DNA from: Anseranas semipalmata
Taxonomy: Eukaryota; Chordata; Aves; Anseriformes; Anseranatidae
NCBI GenBank assembly: GCA_013399115.1
Contig: VXAA01003309.1
Coordinates: 137,305-201,304 of the forward strand
Direction of reading: 5' to 3'
DNA length: 64,000 nt
Shown: piece by piece, positions 12,390 through 23,451 of the stretch
How positions within the stretch are numbered: position 1 is the first letter of the stretch
Layout: each line of letters starts with the position of its first letter
Made by a program: the position numbers and the translations under genes
Notes under the pieces: model-generated
Told to the model about the DNA's origin: nothing
The model's input: the letters and a program-made list of their open reading frames with translations, nothing else
Databases searched by the model: none

Positions 12390-12583
12390 ATCTCTTCTCC
12401 AGGTTGAAAAAGTTCGGACAGTATCTTCTATGGCCCTGAACCATCTCTGTGCCTCTCCCCTGGGCTTGTTCCAGTTTGCTTGTTCCAGTTTATTCTGTAA
12501 GCCCCAAACTGGACACAGTACTCCAGATGCAGCTTCACAAACACAGAATGAAGGACAATAATCACATCTATTTACCTCCTCCA
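12390..12583 (-). mobile_element. CR1: CR1 LINE, eroded internal fragment
   Basis: Read on the minus strand, this matches the late ORF2 region of CR1. A segment resembling the TGTGTCCAGTTTGGGGC motif is followed by a diverged copy of the block leading to CAACCTGGAGAAGAG. It contains a local duplication: CTTGTTCCAGTTT appears twice around 12,466-12,493. Frames are broken and both borders are diffuse, so this is an old fragment. The minus-strand open frame over 12,309-12,584 is a by-product. Confidence 0.75.
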
Positions 12584-13570
12584 AATATCAGCATAAAGCA
12601 GGACCATATTGAGCTGGTATAACTTTGTAGCTTTGTCTCTGATTTAAGTAGTTCCCAGACCCCTGGAGGTCTCCAAAATGCAACAAATGCATCCTCAACC
12701 ACATATCAAATATACTTTTTTAAATCCTAATCTTTCCCTTCAGAGCACTTCAGGCTCTTGCTTCCTCTGTGATCTATTCAAGACGAAAAGTCAACTTCTC
12801 TCCCTCAGCAGAACTGAAGATCTAAATAAGTGCTCCCAATGCTGCCCCACATACTCAAATGAGGATGCATTTTACATTTTCTGTTCTTTACAATAAATCT
12901 GTCCTTTTTTTTTTTTTTTCAGCAAATATAGCACATAATATATTTTGAGATACTATTGATTCTTTATTTATTCTGCCTGTGGCCACAGGATCAACCATGA
13001 ACAAAATAAAACTAACAAATTTTTAACTCTCCTTCCAGAAAAGTCATACACTTGAAGATAAATAGTTCATACAGCCTTTAAAGTGGAGAAACTTTCCAAA
13101 AATTATCCGTCTATGTAAATATCATATCTGGATACATAATAAATTTATGCTATTCTTTTTTTCTTATATGATACCTGTCTAGAAGAAGAGTGAGCCTGTT
13201 TTATAACTTTTCAGTACACTGGATGAAAAAGAAGTATGACAGCAGAAAACATCTGATAAATTAAATTTGACATGTTTTTTATCTATATAAAATGGATGCT
13301 GAACAGCTGGTAATTGTGAATATTTTAGCAGTCATTTCTGATGTGGAATATTGCTTCTGTGCTCAACATTAATGAGATGTGAGTTGTACTTCATCAAACT
13401 GACAGTTCTTAGTTTTTTTTGATGAGCACGTGACATGTTTCTCAGAACAGAGTATAATGGATACGTTTACCTGTGAAGATGAGAAAAAAATTATAGTTTC
13501 ATTACTTGTTAATGGATTGCTTTAGCCATGCATTGAAAAGCTGTTCAAACCAATATATGGGTACATATAC

Positions 13571-13621
13571 TTAGAATAAATAGAAAAAAAAAAAAAAAAA
13601 AAGGTAAAATAAATAGAAAAA
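13571..13621. repeat. Poly-A (A19) flanked by a short direct repeat
   Basis: The A19 run (13,584-13,602) is preceded by AATAAATAGAAAA and followed a few bases later by AAATAAATAGAAAA. This resembles a slippage duplication more than a retrotransposon insertion, because no element body lies between the copies. Confidence 0.75.
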
Positions 13622-14097
13622 TCTATTCAAAATAATACATACCAGAAACAACTTTTCTAAAAGAAAAAGAAATAAATTTTTAAAAGAATGAGTAGACCTA
13701 GAAATTGGAAATGCTTACCTTTACAGAAAGGATAAAAATTTGTTCTTCTGTAAAACTTGTTGCTATGTTTGTTTTATCGAGTCTGTATTCTTATTACTGA
13801 AAAATCAAGCCCTGATGCTACATGAAAGCAGCTGTTGGCTCATTAGAGATTTCAGAGAGAAGTCAGAGGAATTAATCAAACATTTAATGTTGTTCACCCA
13901 CATAAGCAGGATTAGGACCTTTGATTGCACTGTGAAAGGAATATAAAGAAACTATGGCTGTTCATTGTCATATCTAGGGAGAAGATTAGAAAGCTATCCA
14001 CAGTTGTCTCAGTCAGACACCTCCATGATTTTGACTAGATCTGCATAAGGTCAGTGGGTGAGCTGTCAGGTCTCAATACTACTGTTCCTGGGTGTTT

Positions 14098-14121
14098 TAA
14101 TTATTATTATTATTATTATAT
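14098..14121. repeat. (TTA)n microsatellite
   Basis: About eight tandem trinucleotide units. Simple sequence. Confidence 0.92.
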
Positions 14122-15821
14122 TGTGAGTTGTGTTGGCATGCACACACACTAGCATGTAAAATTAATCTCTCCATCCTTACTGGTGTCGTGGGCACAAGAC
14201 TTTGAATTTCTGTTTCTGGTGGTGAGCCTGCTAAACAGCCTAGACAATCCTCTTAGCAGCAATAGGATAAAAGGCATCTATGAAAATGGTAAAAGTATTG
14301 ATTATACTGTCGCGTTCCTTATTTCCAAATACAAAAACATAATAATATGTAGGTATTCACATTCTGCTAGTATTGCATTATGGCTGATGGTCACATTAGG
14401 AAACTGCTACAAAACTAACTACTAGGTTATGAGGCTATGTGCTGCCGAACTCCAGTGTAATGAGCTGAAGTTACTGGATGAACTTACTTTGGTTTCATAG
14501 AAAAAAGAATTGCTGTACTTCTCATCACTTTGGACTTCATAAAACATTACCTAGAAAAGTATTTGTTGCAACATAATTATCATGAGAACTGTAAGTGAGA
14601 AAAAAAAAAAAAAGATCAAAAAAATCCGAGAACAAATGTTGGGAGGTACTATAAGAATGCAGGGGATGCAGATATACAGGAAAAACTGCATGTCCACTGG
14701 ATATCCTTGAATACTGGAGTAAAAGACATGGGATAAAATTCAGCAGTGGAAACCCCAACTTTTTTTGTTTGCTTTCTTTCTTTTATTTTCTTCATTGGTG
14801 GCCCGTCTCTTTTACAAGATCTGTGAACACAAGCATTCTTTGGTTTTCAGTTCCTTTCATTGTAAGATGACCCCAAATATTTTTCCCCTCCTTCTTTGTC
14901 CCACATGCAGCCATACATGGGGGTAGCCAATCCCAAAGGCATGCCACAATGCACTCCTGAAGTTAATCCAATTTTACTACAAATATCCAGTTATGAAAAA
15001 AAGAAAGCACTAAGCTAACATATATCAAGAAAGTATTTCTAATATAGATAAGGAATTTCTACTGCTGTAGTGTTCATGATTCCAGATACCCAAATTTAAA
15101 GTGTAGGCATTCAAAACAGTACAAGTATACAGAAAAGCTGTCTCAGGGATTTTAGCCTAAGTAAAATCTGACCCTATTGTCTGTACATACATGAAGAAGA
15201 TTAAAGATAAGAGAATATGCATATTAGTGCCAGTGTTGGTATGTATAAAATCAATTAATTCCAAAGAGCTATTGGGAGAAAATTCCTGACAGTTATTACA
15301 GTCAGAGTTTGAATTAGCTTCCCTAGAGGAGTTATGAGGTGTCTGAACATGTTACAAAAGAGACTGCTGGTGTCTGCTGGTGACAGCAGAGCATACTGCA
15401 TTCTGTCATCCAGAAAATCCCTTCTGTTTTAGTGTTCTTCATTGCAAGGATGTTTGCATGGGAAAAAAAAGGAAACCATGTGCTACAGAATATGGAGAAA
15501 GAAAACATATTTGGTATTAATGTACCTATACTGTTGGCTGATATGAGTTCTTGGTATAGTAATTCCAACTGAGTCTTCTAAATTTTCATAGAATGATGTC
15601 ATGATAACATAGAAGCATAGGGGACACCTCCCACTTCACCAGTTTGCCCCATCCAACCTGGCCTTAAACACTTCCAAGGACAGGGCATCCACAAATTCTC
15701 TGGGCAACCTGTGCCAGTGCCTCACCACTCTCATAGTAAAGAATTTCTTCCTATTATCTAATTTAAATCTACCCTATTTCAGTTTAAAGCCATTACCCTT
15801 GTTCCATACTACATGTGCTTG

Positions 15822-16868
15822 TTAAATTCCCTCTCCAGCTTTCCTGTAGACCCCCTTTAGGTACTGGAAGGCTGCTATAAGGTCTCCCCAGAGCCTTCTC
15901 TTCTCCAGGCTGAACAACCCCAACTCTCTCAGCCTGTCTTCACAGCAGAGGTGCTTCAGCCCTCTGATCATCTTCGTGGCCCTCCTCTGGACTCTCTCCA
16001 ACAGGTCCATAACCTTCTTATGCTGGGGGCCCCAGAGCTGAATGCAGGACTCCAGGTGGAGTCTCATGAGAGAATAATAAAGCGGCAGAATCACCTCCCT
16101 TGACCTTCTGGTCACACTTCTTTTGATGCATCCCAGGATACGGTTGGCTTTCTGGGCTGCAAGCACACATTGCTGGCTCATATTGAGCTTTTCATCAGCC
16201 AACACCCCCAAGTCCTTCTCCTCAGGGCTGCTCTCAATCCACTCATTGCCCAGCCTGTATTCATGCTTGGGATTGCCCTGAGCCCTGTGCAGGACCTTGC
16301 ACTTGGCCTTGTTGAACTTCATGAAGTTTGCACAGGCCCATCTCTCAAGTCTGTCAAGGTCCCTCTGGACGGCATCCCTTCCCTCCAGTGTGTCAGCCAC
16401 ACCACACAGCTTTGTATCGTCAGCAAACTTGCTGAGGGTGTAATCAATCCCACTGTTGCCAACAAAGATGTTAAACAGAACCGTTCCCAGTAGTGACACC
16501 TGAGGAATGCCAGTCATCGGCAGTCTCCACCTGGACATTGAGCCTTTGACTGAAACTCTTTGAGTGCAACCATCCAGCCAATTCCTTACCCACCAAGTGG
16601 TCCATCCATCAAATCCATGTCTCTCCACTTTAGAGACAAGGATGTTGTGCAAGACAGTGTCAAATGCTTTGCACAGGTCCAGGTAGATGACATCAGTTGC
16701 TCTTCCCTTACCCACCACTGATGTAACCCCATCGTAGAAGGCCACAAAATTTGTCAAGCATGATTCGCCCCCAGTGAAGCCATGTTGGCTGTCACCAATC
16801 ACCTCATTATTTTCCATGTGCCTTAGCATAGTTTCCAGGAGGACCTGCTCCATGATCTTGCCAGGCAC
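15822..16868 (-). pseudogene. CR1 ORF2 reverse-transcriptase domain (long open frame, defective)
   Basis: A 348-codon uninterrupted frame covering most of the CR1 reverse transcriptase and its C-terminal extension. Visible motifs: LDLCKAFD at residues 63-70 (RT motif A, first catalytic Asp), [16 protein letters not shown] at 120-135 (motif B, where the usual PQG is PQV), FADDTKLCG at 148-156 (the catalytic FADD box), and [13 protein letters not shown] near residue 292. The reading frame stays open upstream of the displayed start, through [20 protein letters not shown] to about 16,965, where a deletion of roughly 10 nt relative to CR1 breaks it. The start shown (GTG) is therefore arbitrary. 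ORF1 and half of the endonuclease are missing, and motif B is altered, so activity is unlikely. The plus-strand frame at 16,170-16,493 is its shadow. Confidence 0.93.
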
Positions 16869-17022
16869 AGAGGTGAGACTGACTGGCCTGTAGTTCCCTG
16901 GGTCTTCCCTTTCTCCCTTTTTAAAAATGGAGGTTATGTTTTCCCTTTTGCAGTCAGTGGGAACTGCCAGGACTTCTCAAACATGACGAATAATGGCTTA
17001 TCAACTTCATCTGCCAGTTTCC

Positions 17023-17256
17023 TCAGGACCCACAGATGCATTTCATCAGGTCCCATGAATTGTGCACCTTCACGTTCCTTAGATGGTATTGAACCTGATC
17101 TTTTCCTACAGTGGGCAGTTCTTCATCCTCCCAGTCCCTGCCTTTGCCTTCTGCGACTTGGGCTATGTGGCTAGAGCTCTTGCTGGTGAAGACTGAGGCA
17201 AAGAAGTCATTGAGTACCTCAGTCTTCTCCAACTCCTGGGTATCCAGGTCTCCCAT
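17023..17256 (-). pseudogene. CR1 ORF2 linker between endonuclease and RT
   Basis: A 77-codon minus-strand frame containing the CR1 segment [20 protein letters not shown] (residues about 10-29), then [23 protein letters not shown], seen only in CR1-type ORF2 between the endonuclease and the RT fingers. It ends at a stop where the expected continuation KSMGPDEMHP is already degraded. It lies between the endonuclease part (17,401-18,030) and the RT frame (below 16,965) of the same element, in a different phase from at least one of them. Confidence 0.88.
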
Positions 17257-17400
17257 TTCCTTCAGGAGAGTGCCCTCAATTTCCCTAGTCTTCCTTTTAT
17301 CACTGAGGTACCTATAGAAACTATTCTTGTTATTCTTGATGTCCCTGGACAGATTTAATTCTAAGAGGGCTTTAGCTTTCCTAACCTGATCCCAGGCTGC

Positions 17401-18030
17401 TCAGACAATTTTTCTGTATTCCTCCCAGACTACCTGTCTTTGCTTCTGCCCTCTGTAGGCTTGCTTTTTTTGTTTGAGTTTAGCCAGGTGTTCCTTAGTC
17501 ATCCATGCAGGCCTCATGGATCTTTTGCTTGACTTCCTCTTTGTTGGGATGCACCTTTCCTGATCTTGGGGGAGGTGATCCTTGAATATTAACCAGCTTA
17601 CTTGGGCTCCTCTTCCCTCCAGTGCTCTTGCACCTTCACATGGTACCCTACCAAGCAGATCTCTGAAGAGGCCAAATTCTGTTCTCCTGAAGTCCAGGGT
17701 TCTGAGTTTGCTACGAACCTTCCTTGCTGCCCTAAGGATCCTAAACTCCACAATTTCATGGTCACTGTGGCCAATGCTGCCCTTGAGCTTCACATTCCCC
17801 ACCAGCCCCTCCACGCTGATGAGAATGAGGTCCAGCACAGTATATCTCCTTGTTGGTTCCTCTATCAATTGGAGAAGGAATTGCATCAATGCATTCCAGG
17901 AACAACATGAATTACTTAAGCCCTGCTGTGTTGTCCTTCCAACAGATATTGGGGTGGTTGAAGTCCCCCAGAAGGACCAGGGCTTGTGAATGTGAGGCTG
18001 CTCTATCTGTCTGTAGAGGACCTCATTTTT
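17401..18030 (-). pseudogene. CR1 ORF2 endonuclease (EEP), C-terminal half, frameshifted
   Basis: The minus-strand frame from 18,159 to 17,401 is 252 codons long. About its first 44 residues come from unique flanking DNA and the rest from CR1. LDLILIS (residues 109-115) and GHSDHEIVEF (130-139) are the end of the EEP endonuclease, with the conserved Ser-Asp-His triad. The catalytic GDFNHPNICW segment is still encoded at about 17,958-17,969 and onward, but in another phase, so the protein reads nonsense there (residues about 50-100). Basic residues follow (RKVRSKLRTL, then KQKKQAYRGQKQRQ), matching the linker. The insertion begins inside the domain, so no functional nuclease could be made. Confidence 0.88.
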
Positions 18031-18599
18031 GCAGGTCAGCAAGCACAGTCTGGTCATTCTGTAATATCTACTCTTTTTTTTATCAATAAGGTGTGACATT
18101 TGGTCCTGGAAAAACAGCAACAAAAACATCTCTGTATGGAAAATAATATTCCTTCTCACTTATAAGATTATTCTTTTCTATTTTTTATTTTTTCTGGAAA
18201 AAGATATCAGTAAATCTTACATAATAAAATAGGATTGGGGAGTCTTACTTGTTATTTCAGGCAATGACCTGATTTACAGTAAAACCATCATAAGATATTG
18301 GACAAGAAAAAAATCTGGAGACTGAAAGAGTCATGGGACAGAACTGAAAACTGCTGCAAGTGGAACAGTTCCTTAGTAGTGATCAGTTCCATGAATGAAA
18401 CCACAATAATATTAAGAACATGCTAGCTGGGCAAATGTAAGCTCTCAGTATTTCAAGTCTTGTTTAGGACCTAATGGCAATAAATGGAAAACATATGTGC
18501 TTTAAACTTGCCAGCTCCTAGTTCAGGTTGCCAAAAAGTTGAAATCTTGATACCTTCCAAGACATTCTTTCCCTCAGTTCTCTCATCTGAATTTTGAAG

Positions 18600-18616
18600 A
18601 AAAAAAAAAAAAAAAA
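18600..18616 (+). repeat. Poly-A tract (A17)
   Basis: Simple homopolymer with no recognisable retrosequence upstream. Confidence 0.9.
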
Positions 18617-21600
18617 GATAGCTCTAATTGTACTAGCACTTGGTCTTAGTTTTCTTTAGGTGAAATTTTTCTCCACCTTGCACACCTTCACAAGGATGTT
18701 AGGACAAGAAAAGACACTGGAGACCCATCCTCATCTTTGATGAGGGTAATGATGAACATGATGTCTTAACAGCACAACACTGAATTTATTTCCTAAGCAT
18801 GAAGACTTGACTTAAATCTACCTATGGAGACAAATTTTAGGAAACTTCTGTAGGAGTTGATGAGTACTGGTAATTATTTTGCAAGTCTAATATCTCTTCA
18901 AGCAGTAAGCTCATTGAACCCAGGATCTCTTTTTTTTTTTTTAAACAAAGGCAAAGCTATGAAAATTTTACAGGTTTCTGCTATAAACATAGTAAAAATT
19001 ACAAATGCAATTTTAATTACTGTTTCAATAGCTCTATTTTAACAAGGAGTAAGGAGCATAAATATTTAATTTTGCTCCGCAGATGAATGCAGCTAAATAT
19101 GTAAAAGCAACAATTATTCTATTTCTCAACACTGATTTGAAGGACCTCCTCAGGTTACAGAACACTTTGGTTCCAGATTGAAAGGTGAAATATATATGTT
19201 TTCATGAGTTCCAAGAATCTGCTGCAGCAGTGCCTAGATTATAACCAATTTTCTAAGCCTGTATTTTTGAAAACAAAATCACAAATCAGCCCTCCAAATT
19301 CATGATCTTTTTTTTAATGGATAAACTTTGAATGTTTCAGCTTGCCTTTTGATAGGACTTTGTAGTATATATTTTGCTTACAGTTCAACCACAAACTGTA
19401 ATCATGAACTCTAGATATATAATCTGCTCAAAGCAAAAACGAAGTATTCCAGTAATTTGCAGATCTTTGTGGTGCAAGTTTTAAGAAAAACACCACATAT
19501 TGTGAGACACATCATAAAATTGTCATATGGCATTGCTGCACAGTTTGGGAACATTTTCACTTTAGAAGGCTGGCAGACTTCAGGATGAGGCACAGTTTGT
19601 GGTACCTCTTCAGCTTCATCACAACATTAACTTTGGAACTGTGCTGTAGGAAAACACTTTGTGGTTGTACAAGCAAATAAACAATACTGATTTTAATATG
19701 ACTTGCATTTAGTGTTCTATGAAGCAAAGATACAACCTAGTAAAGTAGAAATATTTTCAAAGAATATATTGCAAAGTATAATGATAAAAACAACAAGTAT
19801 AGTACTATTAAAAGTAACTGGAAGGTCTCTTTTAAAATCCTTATGAGATCAAAAAAATCTTAAATAAATGTTAGGTATTTAGAAATTATTTATTTTGATT
19901 CCTTACACTCAAAACATTTCATAATTAATTATTTATCAGTACAAGTGTTTCTCTTTTAGAATTGTTCTCTTTTTAAAGACTATTTCATGAGGAAGATAGA
20001 AAAGAAGTTCAGTTTCACATAATGCAGTTTGCTATTGCATTCAGTGCAATTTCTTTGTCCGGTCACAAATTCATGCTATTTAAAATCCATTGAGTAAATT
20101 TTGAAACTTCATCTCTGAAAATTTCAAACCTTCTGCACTTATGCTGGATAACTCTTAGAAATTTGAAATACTTAGCTGAAAATGTTATGCTGTGTTCAGA
20201 ATGACTGTGTGATCCCAGCTCTGCATAGCGTTGTGCTCCTCATATTTTGGCTAAAGTCAGTAAAAAACATAATACTCAACATTTTGCCCTATAGGCAAAT
20301 GATATGCTTAACATACACACTACGTAGTGTACCTCAGAAAAAAAAATGTTAGTCGCTCTATCCTCTCTCTTCCTGTATTTCCTATATTTCTTATATTTCT
20401 TAACAGAGGTGTCTCAAAAGTTACACCAATACTCAAAGAGAAAGGACGTGTCAGTCCTGTAAGCTGCAATTTTGTAAATCCTGTTAGGAAGGCACATATA
20501 TAGTACCAAATTTTGGAAGTGTAGAGGCAAAAGATGCTTTCCAGAATTTTTGAAAATAAGTTGATATGTTTACATTGTACACCCATCGACTTTTTTATCT
20601 GATACATTAGTCAGTGAAACTGATGATGGCATTCAACACCAAAACCTTGTAAACCAGCCATTGATCAATAAGTATGCATGACCAAAGAGATAAAAGAAAA
20701 TAATATACTATCATATACATGATTATGATATCTATGATTCTGAATACATTAACACTCATCTTTCCACAGGGTCATAGTCCGTATCAATCAAGTACTGGTG
20801 TTTGGGTTACTTTTAAGGTCAAATTGCCATTTCACAGATATACCCTCTTATGATATTATGGCAGTAGTTTTCTTTGCATTCTAATTTATTTGCAGGTTTA
20901 AATAGGCATCCTCAAATAGAATTTAAATCCAGTCCTTTCTTTATTTTGTCCTCTGTGTGTTCTAGTTTCCACATCTTTATGTCATAGCCAATTATTTAAA
21001 AATGAAAGTTCACTATGTCATTTTGCCTGAGTCCATTAACTTGACTGCAATCCTGCCTATTTTATCTGCAGAAATGTAGATCCTCCTCAGGGGCTTCAAC
21101 CAGATGGGCTGCTGCTAGTCCATTGAACTGCCAGCCAAGAGAGCAGATTTCTGACAGGCATTAATATGGGTTAGAAATGGATTCTTCCTATAAAGAAACT
21201 AAGTAAGTATTTTTAGCAATGCTGCTTTCCCCACTCTTTGCTTTCAAAACTAGGTTTCTATTCTTTATTTTGTTTGGTCAGTTCAGGAATATAATACTAT
21301 GAGCATGAGCTTTATATTTTAAGTGCTCTCTATAGGTACTTCTCTGGCTCTTTCCAAACTTTTTTTTTTTCTGTATGAGAAATCTGAAAGATGTGAAAAG
21401 TTATTTTCTTTGCTCTTGTAGTCACACTAACTGCATCTGCATCATATTCTGCTCATCACTCTCTTTTATGCCTCACAATTACTCATTTGTGAGGCTAGTA
21501 GCCTAATTTTGAATGCAAGACAGCAATTACTGTTCTAGTATGATCAGTTATTTTTTTAAGTTCCTCCAGAAATAAACATTATGAAATGTTTCAGACAAAA

Positions 21601-23433
21601 GTTTCTGTAATGACAAATAAACCTTTACTTAGACTTTTGGAGGATGGAAATAATGTCCTTGCAGCTTTTAGAGTTTTGCTTTTTGATCTGAAAAAACAGT
21701 ACTGATGAAGTGCAGTGCTTATACTTTTTATTCTTTTATATAGTAAAAGATTAAGAAGGCATTGCCCTGTTCTTAAGTAGCTTAAATGATTGGAATCAAA
21801 TTATAGAGTAGATATGGAGAACAGTATTTTTTTTTTCTTAGCACATAGTAACTTCTTTCCTCTTTTGAACACAATCACAGAAAATATACATATTTCAAGG
21901 CTTAGTAGTGTGACACTCAGATCAACAATATTGCTGTTTCTCTAAGAAGTACACCACTTTCTTTGTGCCTAGGCAGCTGAAAAGGGACAAGAAACACTGT
22001 CTCAAAAGGACATAACATAGTATGCTCTCTTCAGGGCATGGTCTGGGCCCTAAAATGGGCTTACTAATATACTGCTTTGGTCGGGCATATGTTCTGATTT
22101 TGTTTATGTAGAAAAGAACACCCCGGATGTGCACTGACATTTTAAAGTTTCGTTTCAATTTACATTTAGCATATGAGTTTCAGTCAAGGTATGTATTCAG
22201 GGAATTTAGAGTATTCATATTCTGAAGCTGTAAAAAGAAGATCAAAACTCTAATTTGATTCTCAAATTTGTTTTTTGCCTACCTGGATAGAACCATTTTC
22301 TTCACTATGCATAATTATTTTGTACTGATGAGGAAGACTGATGCTGCACACAAAAATAATGAAAGTGTAAAATTACTATCAGATTTGATATGCGTTGTGT
22401 TAAGTCACAGAATACCAACCTGTAGCAAGTTACGTGGAAACAGAGTAAAGTTTACTGAGAATGAGGTGAATTACAAGATCATTTGCCTTGAAGCTCTGTC
22501 ATCATGAGTCCTAACAGATTCATACAGGAGGCCAGGACAATACTAACATAACTTAATAGGTAGGCAGCACAGAATACCAAATAAATGGAAACATACTGAA
22601 AATAGACATGAAATCACTGTTTTGTAGAGTGGAGACAAATCCCTGTGGTAGTAGAAGCTTTCGTGAGGATTGTGAGAAATATACTAAAGATCTGAGAGAG
22701 AAGTTTATGGTCAAGATAATGCCAAAGATCTGTACCACAAATATAAATAAGGAGTCTGAGTAAAGACAGCAAATAAAAATTATTACATATTTAAGTGTAC
22801 TTTAAAAATAAATAAATAAACACTGTGGTTTGACTGAAGAGGTAATAAAGCCTTTACTCTACTTGGTCAGATCAATCCCCAGAAAGAAATGATCTATGGC
22901 GTTCACTGAACTTTTTAAATGGATTTATCTGTGTTTTTTTTTATTTTTTTGTGAAGATTTCCACAAGTAGCTAACATTGAAATTAGAGCTAAAAGACTGA
23001 AAAAGATGTTTCACTTAAGTCAAGTCCTGACTGGGGTTCAATTTCTGATACAGGTGAAGTTAGAATTTTTTGCTGATTTCAGTGGCAGCAGAGAAAGAAA
23101 ATAGGCAAATAATTCAATTCCAGGTGCTCTCCTATAGGACACTTTCACACAAGTTTATGTTTGCCACAAGTTAAAAAAGAAGATAGTGAGATAAAGAGCT
23201 CTGAAGAACATGCATGGAGTAACTGTTACTGGCAAACTTTTCTGAGACAACAGGAGATGTGCCTATAAATATATCGTGTCAGGTGTTCTACTTGTGGAGT
23301 TTGAAAGAGTCTAAGAAAGAAGTAGGGGATGAAAGCAAGAAAAGGGTGTAGTCTTCAGAAGAACTTATACCTCTGTTCCTTTGCTAAGAAGAAAAGGGAA
23401 GTGTTATGACTGAGCTGAGACAGGAATATAATT

Positions 23434-23451
23434 AAAAAAAAAAAAAAAAAA
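23434..23451 (+). repeat. Poly-A tract (A18)
   Basis: Simple homopolymer in a purine-rich neighbourhood (23,280-23,560 is rich in GAAG and AGAG words). Confidence 0.9.

Larger units (their letters stand above)
12584..15586. other. AT-rich non-coding stretch
   Basis: No recognisable gene or interspersed repeat. It includes an A19 tract at 13,584-13,602, with AATAAATAGAAAA on both sides of it, and a (TTA)n array at 14,098-14,121. Confidence 0.7.
15587..18060 (-). mobile_element. CR1: CR1 LINE, about 2.5 kb, 5'-truncated, best copy in window
   Basis: A long minus-strand CR1 retrotransposon. Reading 5' to 3' on that strand, it begins within the endonuclease domain (truncation near 18,030-18,060), continues through the linker and reverse transcriptase (stop at 15,822), and ends in the 3' untranslated tail at 15,587 with a decayed octamer. 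CR1 moves by target-primed reverse transcription using its EEP endonuclease and RT. This copy cannot do so alone: it lacks the front half of the endonuclease and all of ORF1, and has frameshifts near 17,890-17,990 and 16,965. It is nevertheless the most complete element here, with only modest decay in the RT. Confidence 0.95.

Noticed and set aside
16170..16493. Plus-strand 107-codon frame
   Set aside because: It is antisense to the CR1 reverse transcriptase on the minus strand.
17582..18089. Overlapping plus-strand frames of 79-135 codons
   Set aside because: They are antisense to the CR1 endonuclease remnant. Three different phases are open only because the element is GC-rich and stop-poor.
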